In this document: one piece after another, positions 17,901-24,866 of the stretch
Numbering within the stretch: position 1 is the first letter of the stretch
Layout of the letters: the number at the start of each line of letters is the position of its first letter
Assembly: GCA_023369685.1 (NCBI GenBank)
Contig: SACZ01000006.1
Location: 125,715 to 189,714, forward strand
Length of the DNA stretch: 64,000 nucleotides
From: Prolixibacteraceae bacterium JC049
Lineage (GTDB): Bacteria; Bacteroidota; Bacteroidia; Bacteroidales; Prolixibacteraceae
Direction: 5' to 3'
Notes under the pieces: generated by a model
What the model was told of the DNA's origin: nothing
The model's database searches: none
Seen by the model: only the letters and a program-made list of their open reading frames with translations
Translations under genes and position numbers: made by a program

Positions 17901-19337
17901 AATAAACTTAACTGGTTCTCCGGCACATGCCATCGGACGACTATCTGTTAAATGTCCCCATCCCAAATGGTCAAGACTCCAACCATTCTTCTCAACACCT
18001 TCTTCAACATAACATATATTTCGTGCCCTGGAAACCCATTTTACTTTATTATCATCAAGTCCCTCACGCACTTTGTAATGAGAGTAAAGTAGTTCATAGA
18101 ATGGTCGTTTACTTGTCTTAAAATGTCCCCGGGTTCTATTTGTCGATACTTTATTGTCATTATTAGACTCTTTAAAGGGATTTATCGCTACCGAATAAAA
18201 CCTTCCTGAGCGATCATGTCTTTGAATAAATTCACCGGATGCTTTAGTTGGCTCCCACGGACTTGACTGATCTGCAAAATCATTATACTTATCAGAAACA
18301 TTGTATCTTAATGAATATTCTACGCCACTTAAAATTCGATTATTCAAATAACCGTACAGATCTTCCCCTTGATTCCATGCAATTTCTCCCATAGAAGCAA
18401 GTAAACCGATCCCCAGTATTGCATGGTCCTGATCTCTGGAGCTTTCCTGACATTGTCCGTTCTCCCATATATAATTAGCCAACACGTCATTATATCCCCA
18501 ATAACTTGTACCTGAGCTGTAAGTATTAATTGAGTATTTTTTATAATATGGATTTTCTCCTGAAGGATTATCCGGTATTACTGGAGCGCCACTTTCATAA
18601 GGGATATCACCTGCAGGATTGGCAGTTCCTTCTCCTTTGATGTAATTCATTGCTCTGTCATACATCGTTTGATTATCTGTAAAGATGGCAATTGCAAGCA
18701 CACCTCTCCATCCAAATATTCCTTGATTTCCATGTCGATAACGATCTCCCTGAAACATTCTCCAATAAAATGTTCCGACAGTATTGCTTAAGTTGCTTGG
18801 CTTACTTTCATTTGAATAGCCAGGATAAACCAACATATTTTTGAATGCCTGCTGATCAGAACTACTCCACCCGCTATAAGTGTGTTTAATAATCTCCGCA
18901 GCTTCCAGCATTGGATAAATAGCCCTTCCTGCATTTAGTGAGGCAGTACCTGCGCCATAAACACTTGTCAAATTTTTCCAGGTATTAAATATTTCGACAG
19001 CTTTTTGGGCATGTCCCTCATCTCTCGTCACAACCCACATCAGTGCTTGTAAATAGGAAGCTCTTGAATCCTGCTTGAACTCCTCATACGAGCCGTGATT
19101 CTCCCTTATTTCAGTAGTCGAAGAATTGCCTTTTACGTTATAGCCCAACGAAGCTTTAGAGTCTTTGGAAAGAGCAATAAATGATGAATAATAAGGATTT
19201 ACTTTTGCCTGAACCATTGCCCGCATTCTTTCCAGATCAGATTTCTTATGCGACAAGCCAGGATGCACAAACTGCTGTGCATTAACTGATAATGTGGTTA
19301 TTAATAACAAAAACCAACAAAGTAAATTTTTCTTCAT
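14922..19337 (-). CDS. Secreted alginate-lyase-like multimodular protein with T9SS sorting domain
   Basis: A 1471-residue exported protein. The signal peptide ends at VNA (residue 20). Residues about 60-390 resemble the alpha/alpha-toroid alginate lyase superfamily (SYLQALMWVVTRDEGHA, then AVEIFNTW; GRAIYPMLEAAEII; HGNQGIFGWRG). Next come a CBM6-like module (494-646), an FN3-like module (650-735) and four tandem modules of about 150 residues (743-893, 899-1053, 1059-1208, 1217-1368), each with a DDF or DEF start, AxxK, HAG..PIIAIKM and a YYFDL..GFG segment. The end (1394-1471, LYPNPVKSQLNI) is a type IX sorting domain. By family it would cleave a uronate-containing polysaccharide; alginate itself is not proven. 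No SusC/SusD pair adjoins it. Confidence 0.85.
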   Translation of the reverse strand: MKKNLLCWFLLLITTLSVNAQQFVHPGLSHKKSDLERMRAMVQAKVNPYYSSFIALSKDSKASLGYNVKGNSSTTEIRENHGSYEEFKQDSRASYLQALMWVVTRDEGHAQKAVEIFNTWKNLTSVYGAGTASLNAGRAIYPMLEAAEIIKHTYSGWSSSDQQAFKNMLVYPGYSNESKPSNLSNTVGTFYWRMFQGDRYRHGNQGIFGWRGVLAIAIFTDNQTMYDRAMNYIKGEGTANPAGDIPYESGAPVIPDNPSGENPYYKKYSINTYSSGTSYWGYNDVLANYIWENGQCQESSRDQDHAILGIGLLASMGEIAWNQGEDLYGYLNNRILSGVEYSLRYNVSDKYNDFADQSSPWEPTKASGEFIQRHDRSGRFYSVAINPFKESNNDNKVSTNRTRGHFKTSKRPFYELLYSHYKVREGLDDNKVKWVSRARNICYVEEGVEKNGWSLDHLGWGHLTDSRPMACAGEPVKFINGIRVSSLHNLPEPIEAEYFDYKPFNRQGRTYSDLSNNNSGNSLRLNEDVDIESINGGYAVNDIESGEWVSYTVNVPKSLPFALKMNYAALKAGGKIEIEFLSQNDTISSGVINVPFGGNGSTGATDWKTIELKDSVQLHAGTQLMKVKFSGVSGAFKIDRFEFKAQPENAGVIQLNGKDIHGKIKLNWNIENILPKKIEIFRGTSSDRRASNSIAQVNDKLYYNDSSYNEGDDVYYWVKVTDSNNNFYYSNSYKANTYEGWIRDEFDITAHSWVPVTSGASEELENGALKVKLAVRSNDKRADVRRQDGVNLHVGKFPIVAFKLRDLPLSARLTFEVNYGAFKRGANKYTGKIGDIFYYDLTDGSFGNDNVNLPTDRLIRLSKFQLKVADIDLADGEHYYVDWVRSFGSVEEISGLINDDFKGGNKDGWETVTNGANTHVVDQELRVELAHRNDGTRRADIRRNIEQDTSAVIHAGRYPIIAIKMDIPESARVTFDTNLGSFGNGSNKYTSKINNIYYFDLTKGGFGSSNEMLSEEELTYFTKFQFKVADITSNDSYYYVDWVKSFESIEQLNIAANWIDDDFNDGTDGWFAVTNEAEEEAAFGKLNVKLATRNDGTKRGDIKRAQGATLHAGTHPIIAIKMQRPASGNIILDTNIGAYGNGKNNFSGMIGDVYYFDLQANGFGSGNTMLSTTESTRFSTFQIKVADITSGEECYSYDWIKVFKSVDDLKSRIKWLDDDFSENKDFGWNAATHGSSSLLQDGKLKVNLATKADGTKRGDIERVGGAIVHAGTHPIIAIKMQVHESARITLDTKLGAYGNESNQYTGKIDDVYYFDLTTKGFGAGNRILSKKETTELALFQFKVADIVSDDSYYTCDWVKCFSSVEELESAIGATTQKAAMVTQPSLKVDSGSVVLYPNPVKSQLNIQFSAPTQEDATFIVVDILGKVVMQQYIGKNTSHFSINLNGKWMPGVYHYSIVGNTFRKSDRFIVK

Positions 19338-19697
19338 AATGTCATTTTTAGTTAATGATTAGAATTTATTGATAGGTTGTTGGTTACTCTCTAGGTTGGT
19401 TATCTTCTAAAAACAGTGAAGATTTTATTTAAAGCCATAGGCTTCTCTTTTAATAGCAAAATTGATATACTTGAACATTGCATCTACCAATCGATAATAC
19501 AACCGATTGCACAACTGCGTTAAATAAATTCTTCTTCATACATTCACAGTTTAAATAATTAGCATTTTAAGATTACTTTCTATTAGTTACTGATAGGTGT
19601 ATTATTCTGGTTTAATTTTTTTGTATTCCCCCTCTTCCTTTCACCACCAAGTGTAGTTTAAAAGTAATTGCTATTTTTGTCATTCCCTTTCACAAAA

Positions 19698-19755
19698 ATG
19701 GACAATGGCTTAAACCTCAATATGGACAAATTGATCTTTCACATGGACAAATTGA
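19698..19755. repeat. Three direct repeats of ATGGACAA, 24 and 21 bp apart
   Basis: Copies begin at 19698, 19722 and 19743; the last two share 13 bases (ATGGACAAATTGA) and are exactly 21 bp apart, two helix turns. This spacing suits a dimeric regulator binding one face of DNA, such as the LytTR protein encoded at 23877. They are 150-200 bp from the start codon of the next gene. Confidence 0.55.
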
Positions 19756-19832
19756 CAATTCTGCTATAAAACACACATTAATAGTCAACAACTTATCTCA
19801 GATCATGCTATTTGAGTAAAAAAATACAACAC

Positions 19833-19863
19833 TTGCACAAGTCTAACAATATAACTACTTTTA
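19833..19863 (+). promoter_or_regulatory. Possible promoter for the secreted-protein gene
   Basis: TTG (19833-19835), a 20-bp spacer and TACTTTTA (19856-19863), which matches TAnnTTTG except for the last base. It is 36 bp upstream of the start codon. Confidence 0.4.
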
Positions 19864-19899
19864 TTCACCATAATTACTAACATTATAAAACAACCTCGA

Positions 19900-20883
19900 A
19901 TGAAGAACATTTCAATTCTAACCCTATTTCTATGTGTATTTGCATCAATTGGTCTATCACAAAACATTTCACACCCCATTAATTGGAAAAAAGGCGATTC
20001 TAAAAATATTGACATTGAAGTTCATGGTCAAGTAATAAAAAACAAGGTTATCAATACAGATACTACAATGGTTTTGCATTCCACTTTTAATGTAATAGAT
20101 GAAGATGACCTACAATACCAATTAAGTTTTACTTATGACAATCCGCTATTACTTATTGCCGGTCATTATTATCCTTCCATTATTAAAAAATTCAAAGACA
20201 TATCCACAATCACTCAAATTTTCAGCTTGACCAAGGATTCTAGCCAAATAGACTACATAAACTATATTGAAACCAATCGAACACTTAACGAACATAAGAG
20301 CAAAATACTCTCCTTTATTCAAGAAAAAGCACCTGAGCAATATGAAAAAATTGACTCTGCCATTAAAAAGGAATTTAAGACCATTACCAACAAAGAAGGA
20401 CAAGGTCAATTTATTGCGTTCTTAGTAAATAGCTTTCAGCATGAGTACAATATGAAAGATACACTATATAGCATTGATAAAAGCAGTAACCCTTTTAAAT
20501 GGAAAGATTTCACAGGGGCCAACGTAAAAACGTTTGTAAATAAATGCAAGAACAGAAGACAGTTCGAAATAATTCAAGCATCATCCTATGATTTCGGAGC
20601 CTATAAGAAAATGCTAGCTGAAATGATGAAGAAAAGTATGAATAGCGCAGCAAACATTGCTTCCAAAGACAAAGATATAAAGAAAGGAGCTTCTGTTGTA
20701 TCAGAACAACTTGCATCAATGTTTAATCTCTTTTCTTTTGATGCAAGCGATACTCTGACTATTTTACGTACCAAAAACAAGGCTTGGGCCAATAAGATTC
20801 ACAAGAAAACATTCTTAGAAATGAAAAGTGCCCAAGAATCAACAAACGTGTTTTTAGATGTTACCCTAAATATCAAAAACTAA
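19900..20883 (+). CDS. Secreted protein of unknown function
   Basis: A 327-residue protein with a clear signal peptide (MKNISILTLFLCVFASIGLS, then QN). I recognise no domain. The mature part is Lys/Asp-rich with mixed strand and helix, and has no cysteines and no lipobox. A helical region (FGAYKKMLAEMMKKSMNSA) lies near residues 230-250. It precedes the LytS-type kinase gene by 118 bp on the same strand; both have short direct repeats with a 21-bp period upstream. It may be a periplasmic partner or target of that two-component system, but this rests on position only. Confidence 0.65.
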   Translation: MKNISILTLFLCVFASIGLSQNISHPINWKKGDSKNIDIEVHGQVIKNKVINTDTTMVLHSTFNVIDEDDLQYQLSFTYDNPLLLIAGHYYPSIIKKFKDISTITQIFSLTKDSSQIDYINYIETNRTLNEHKSKILSFIQEKAPEQYEKIDSAIKKEFKTITNKEGQGQFIAFLVNSFQHEYNMKDTLYSIDKSSNPFKWKDFTGANVKTFVNKCKNRRQFEIIQASSYDFGAYKKMLAEMMKKSMNSAANIASKDKDIKKGASVVSEQLASMFNLFSFDASDTLTILRTKNKAWANKIHKKTFLEMKSAQESTNVFLDVTLNIKN

Positions 20884-20887
20884 CCGC

Positions 20888-20918
20888 TGGTACATTCAAA
20901 CCAACCATTGGTACATTC
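20888..20918. repeat. Direct repeat TGGTACATTC, 21-bp period, upstream of the kinase gene
   Basis: Identical 10-bp copies lie at 20888-20897 and 20909-20918. They sit just upstream of the -33 position of the putative kinase promoter (-7 box at 20946), where an activator would bind. LytTR regulators are known to bind direct repeats about 21-22 bp apart. Confidence 0.6.
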
Positions 20919-20945
20919 TGACAGGAGTTTATTCGTCTAAGTATT

Positions 20946-20953
20946 TATGTTTG
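20946..20953 (+). promoter_or_regulatory. -7 promoter box for the histidine kinase gene
   Basis: TATGTTTG matches TAnnTTTG. No TTG occurs at the -33 position, which fits an activator-dependent promoter served by the direct repeats just upstream. The start codon is 48 bp downstream. Confidence 0.5.
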
Positions 20954-21001
20954 TTAATAGACGTCAAAGTCATTAACTTAAACGAACCTTAAATAGAAGT
21001 C

Positions 21002-23866
21002 ATGAAACCAAATAAACTCCTTATATCGATAATAATGCTCGTTTTCTCATGCACCATTTCCTTTGGTAGTAAGTATGAGATACGAGCTTCTTTCACCAAC
21101 TACCACTACGAACGAGGATACATTAAATTTATAAACTACGACGTAGAAAAACTTTTTTCTGATTCTATTGGAAATATTCATTTTCATATTCGACTTAAAT
21201 CTATTACAACTGATAGCAAAGCTAATGGCTACTTATTTACGTCTCAGACTATACCGATGACTAATAAAGAGCTAGGATTTCAGGTTTTCAGCCAAAATAC
21301 CATTAAAGCAAAACTCAATAAAAAATCAGGAAAAGTATTGATTTCAAATTTGGATTCTTTAAAACGACTTTACAACCAAATCCCAGTCGATTCCACCCAA
21401 AAAATATACCAATTCAATGATATCACCAGCACACTGAAGTTCAAACAGATCATCAATTATTTCTATGTACCAGAAGAAGAAAAAATTACAACAACAGCAC
21501 AAGGTGACAGCTGGTTCTCTAAAGCAGGTTTTGTTACTTTAGAAGATAAAGATGATGAATGGGCTCTATTAAAAATCGGCTATTCTCGTAGAGTTATGAA
21601 ATTAGGCACTGGAAATGTACAATACAATTTAGCCGACCAAATTGTTACAGATGCAAAGTATGAGCGTTTTGGAAACATCTCAAATATCCGTCTGGTACAA
21701 ACAAAAAAAGTCAAGGTTATTCGAGCCAAAACTAAAAAAGAACTTAAGAAAAATAATTCATCAAAAACCATCAATAGCAATGCTACTCTTATTGTAAAAT
21801 TTAACCATACTCCTCCTGAAAATATTAATATCAACATCAGCAAACTTTTTTATCCCAGTACTAGTAACTATTTCACACAACTAACAAAAGACAGTATTGC
21901 AATTATTCCCTTAAACCTAAATCGGCTTTCAAATATCAATATAAACTATGAGAACAAAGTCTATTATAAGCAAGTATTAAACGCTACCCAAAAATCCAAC
22001 AATAAGAAAAGAACTATCTCCATATTCGGAAATATAAACCTGATTCTTGAGCCTGGTGATTACTTGTATGCAGAAATAGATTCGACCAATCAGATAGTAA
22101 ATACCGAAGGACTTGGTAGCAGGAACAACAAGTATTATTTATCATATATAGAAAAAACAAACATAAACAGCAATAGTCACTATGCTTTGAACAAAGAGCT
22201 TCCCTATTTTGATCCCCTTCATACATCATTAGATTTAAGACGCTACTTGTATTGGGACAGCTATTTTAAATCGCTGAACAAGGAGTTTGATAAAAATACT
22301 CGCTACACTTACAATGTAAATGCTAGAGAATATTTTAAGAAATATGCCAAAAAATTTAAATTCATGCAAGCTGTTTCTATTGACAACAAATTTGCAATTG
22401 GTATTCCTTCTTATTACGTCTATCTAAGGCACTTTTTAGAGTTCAAATATGCCCAATTAAAGTTTAACCATTGTTCAAGGGTACCAGAAATACATTACCT
22501 AACAACTGCCCACTTATTATTTAAACCTGCAACCCGTTATTATTTCTATTCTCGGTTTAAGGACCAATTATCAACCAAGTATCATAAAACCACACTACTT
22601 GATTTAATGAGGAAATCTTCCGAAGAATTCCCTTATTCCAAGGTCACCCTGCAACTAAAAAAACTAGGGCATGGAATTCAACAAATAGAGGCTGGTCAAC
22701 CTTTTCCGAAAATACCATTTGTAAATCTCAATAATAAAGAAGTTACTCTTTCAAAATATAAAGGGAAAGTGATTTACATGCACTTCTGGCGCAACTCTTC
22801 TTTGGCTTTCGACATAAATTGGATGCGTTGGCAAGAGCTTTACCAACTTTATGCAAAAGAAGATATCGTATTTCTTCATGTTGCTACCGAAAAGACTTTA
22901 GATGAGTGGAAACGCTTCATCAATGGCGCATCGTTTAAAGGCGAACACTTGTGGGTGGGAAAACCTGAAAAGAAAGTATTGGATTCACTCCTCATTACCA
23001 ATAGTCGCCACTACATGCTTATCGATAAACACGGTATAATACAAAATAACAATGGTCCGCTACCTGTTGGAGCCAAAAACAATATCTCGAAGTTATTGCA
23101 AGAGCCATATTCAGCCATAAGCAGCAAAACATTAACCCGAATTGCACTTATTCTTCTGGCATTGATTATAATTATTGGCAGCTATTTTTTAGTGTACTAT
23201 ATCCGTCAGAAACGCCAGCAAAAGATACTGATTCTAAAAGAACAGATGCGCGAACTGGAGCTCAAAGTTATTCGTTCACAAATGAACCCGCACTTTCTGT
23301 TCAATGCTCTAAATAGCATTCAAAACCTGATTAATCAGAATAAAATAGAAGCCACTAACTTATACTTAAGTCGATTTGCAGGTTTACTACGCAACACATT
23401 ACGTCACTCCGAAAAAGAATTAATTCCTTTGGAAAAAGAGATCGATACACTCACCCTTTATTGTGAGTTGGAACAACTTCGATTCGATTTCGATCTACAG
23501 ATCAATATCGATCCTGAGATTGATCGCTACAACACATTTATTCCTCCGGTTTTAATTCAACCATTTGTGGAAAATGCCATTTTGCATGGCTTATCACCTA
23601 AGTTGGATAATAAAGCACTAATTATTAATATTATAAAATCCGATAGTGAGACAATACAATGTCAGATTATCGATAACGGAGTAGGTAGAAATCATGCTAC
23701 CGAGAGTAAAGGAAATGGAATGGGCATAAAGCTTTCGAAAGAGCGAATCGATTCTTTACAGAATCACTGGAATAGTACTTTCAGTATTGAATTCATTGAT
23801 TTAAAAGATGATGAAGGTCCTACAGGCACCCAAGTTAACATCTCATTTTCTGAAAACTTACTTTAA
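21002..23866 (+). CDS. LytS-type sensor histidine kinase with thioredoxin-like periplasmic domain
   Basis: A 954-residue membrane kinase. Signal sequence 1-22. Residues 23-560 form a large periplasmic region I cannot assign. Residues 563-700 are a TlpA/AhpC-type thioredoxin-like domain (AGQPFPKIPFVNLN, then KEVTLSKYKGKVIYMHFW), but the active-site position reads WRNSS, so the redox cysteines are absent. A membrane helix spans 711-735. The cytoplasmic part has the LytS signature SQMNPHFLFNALNSIQ (His764) and an ATPase domain with FVENAILHG, DNGVG and GNGMGIKL. By family it phosphorylates a LytTR regulator, and one starts 10 bp downstream of its stop. Linking a degenerate TlpA domain to a LytS kinase is unusual. 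Confidence 0.9.
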   Translation: MKPNKLLISIIMLVFSCTISFGSKYEIRASFTNYHYERGYIKFINYDVEKLFSDSIGNIHFHIRLKSITTDSKANGYLFTSQTIPMTNKELGFQVFSQNTIKAKLNKKSGKVLISNLDSLKRLYNQIPVDSTQKIYQFNDITSTLKFKQIINYFYVPEEEKITTTAQGDSWFSKAGFVTLEDKDDEWALLKIGYSRRVMKLGTGNVQYNLADQIVTDAKYERFGNISNIRLVQTKKVKVIRAKTKKELKKNNSSKTINSNATLIVKFNHTPPENININISKLFYPSTSNYFTQLTKDSIAIIPLNLNRLSNININYENKVYYKQVLNATQKSNNKKRTISIFGNINLILEPGDYLYAEIDSTNQIVNTEGLGSRNNKYYLSYIEKTNINSNSHYALNKELPYFDPLHTSLDLRRYLYWDSYFKSLNKEFDKNTRYTYNVNAREYFKKYAKKFKFMQAVSIDNKFAIGIPSYYVYLRHFLEFKYAQLKFNHCSRVPEIHYLTTAHLLFKPATRYYFYSRFKDQLSTKYHKTTLLDLMRKSSEEFPYSKVTLQLKKLGHGIQQIEAGQPFPKIPFVNLNNKEVTLSKYKGKVIYMHFWRNSSLAFDINWMRWQELYQLYAKEDIVFLHVATEKTLDEWKRFINGASFKGEHLWVGKPEKKVLDSLLITNSRHYMLIDKHGIIQNNNGPLPVGAKNNISKLLQEPYSAISSKTLTRIALILLALIIIIGSYFLVYYIRQKRQQKILILKEQMRELELKVIRSQMNPHFLFNALNSIQNLINQNKIEATNLYLSRFAGLLRNTLRHSEKELIPLEKEIDTLTLYCELEQLRFDFDLQINIDPEIDRYNTFIPPVLIQPFVENAILHGLSPKLDNKALIINIIKSDSETIQCQIIDNGVGRNHATESKGNGMGIKLSKERIDSLQNHWNSTFSIEFIDLKDDEGPTGTQVNISFSENLL

Positions 23867-23876
23867 AGCAAACACT

Positions 23877-24617
23877 ATGGCTATAAATGCAATAATTATA
23901 GACGACGAAAAGAATAACCGCGAGAATCTGGCTCATCTACTAAAGCAATATTGTCCTATGGTTTCTGTTTTAGGCGAAGCGGCATCGGCAGCAGAAGGAG
24001 TAGAACTCATATCTATATTGAAGCCGCAATTGATATTTCTGGATATTGAAATGCCCCATCAAAATGGTTTCGATATGCTGGATACCATTCAACACAACCA
24101 ATTCGAAGTAATATTTGTAACAGCCTACGACCATTATGCGCTGAAAGCCATAAAAGTCAATGCTCTCGACTACATATTAAAACCCATCGATATTAATGAA
24201 TTGAAAAATGCCGTTAATAAGGCAACACTCCGAATTGAAAACCAGCAGTGGCATTGGCATAAAGAGCTTATTCAGAATATGACATCTAATAATGGAAGTA
24301 CTAGAATTGCACTTACCACTCAAGATCAGATTGAAATGGTGTTTGTAAAAGACATTATTCGTTGTCAGGGCGAACGCAACTATACTCACGTATTTTTAAG
24401 CGATAATACTTCGCGCCTGATATCTAAACCGCTTAGTGAATTAGAAGAGTTGCTAACTGAACATCAATTTATGCGGGTACATAAATCCCATTTAATTAAT
24501 TTCAACGCAATTAGTGCATTTGTAAAAAACGATGGTGGCTATATTAAAATGATTGACGATAGTTCGGTACCAGTTTCCAGAAGAAAAAAAGAGTTAATTA
24601 TTCAATGCTTGAAATAA
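23877..24617 (+). CDS. LytTR-family response regulator
   Basis: A 246-residue regulator. The receiver domain (1-120) has the acidic pocket IIDDEKNN, phospho-acceptor Asp in FLDIEMPHQNGFD and Lys in ILKPID. The C-terminal LytTR DNA-binding domain (about 145-245) includes DIIRCQGERNYTHVFL and FMRVHKSHLIN. The start is the ATG at 23877 (MAINAIIIDD), because an upstream in-frame ATG would lie inside the kinase gene. It begins 10 bp after the kinase stop, so the two form one operon. It is the natural candidate to bind the 21-bp-period repeats upstream. Confidence 0.95.
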   Translation: MAINAIIIDDEKNNRENLAHLLKQYCPMVSVLGEAASAAEGVELISILKPQLIFLDIEMPHQNGFDMLDTIQHNQFEVIFVTAYDHYALKAIKVNALDYILKPIDINELKNAVNKATLRIENQQWHWHKELIQNMTSNNGSTRIALTTQDQIEMVFVKDIIRCQGERNYTHVFLSDNTSRLISKPLSELEELLTEHQFMRVHKSHLINFNAISAFVKNDGGYIKMIDDSSVPVSRRKKELIIQCLK

Positions 24618-24866
24618 TGGACATTTGTTAATGATAAATGGTCAATTATTAGTGATTGAGCTTATCAGATTAAAAGTTGACCATCTCCATTAACCATTCA
24701 CAATTAATAATTCATCATCAAGCCGCTATGTTAATACTCATTAACACTTTTATAGCACTCTTTTCACCTATTATGACATATCTCTTTCTATCGCTTTTAG
24801 TAATTTCGTTTATTCGATTCAAAAATATAGGAACAACTATAGTACGTCAAAAGAACCGACAAGAAA
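24618..24866. other. Intergenic region before the S9 peptidase
   Basis: AT-rich, with degenerate runs of TTAATGATAAATGG and CCATTAACCATT type near 24625-24716, including ATGGTCAA (24638-24645) and TTGACCAT (24677-24684) as an inverted pair. This looks like decayed short-repeat DNA. A weak promoter-like TAATTTCG lies at 24801. No gene is supported. Confidence 0.4.

Larger units (their letters stand above)
19338..19899. other. Long divergent intergenic region
   Basis: It lies between the divergent alginate-lyase-like and secreted-protein genes. It is AT-rich, without a convincing gene or RNA fold. The only structure I can support is the set of ATGGACAA direct repeats at 19698-19755 and a possible promoter for the rightward gene at 19833-19863. 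Confidence 0.6.

Noticed and set aside
19468-19539. A 23-codon minus-strand frame starting MKKNLF upstream of the alginate-lyase-like gene
   Set aside because: It resembles the first residues of the real gene by chance or by decay, but is too short and has no promoter; a leader peptide cannot be supported.
21565-21620. Zinc or redox Cys site in the LytS-type kinase thioredoxin-like domain
   Set aside because: The domain is encoded further on (about 22690-23100) and contains no CxxC; no redox site can be claimed.
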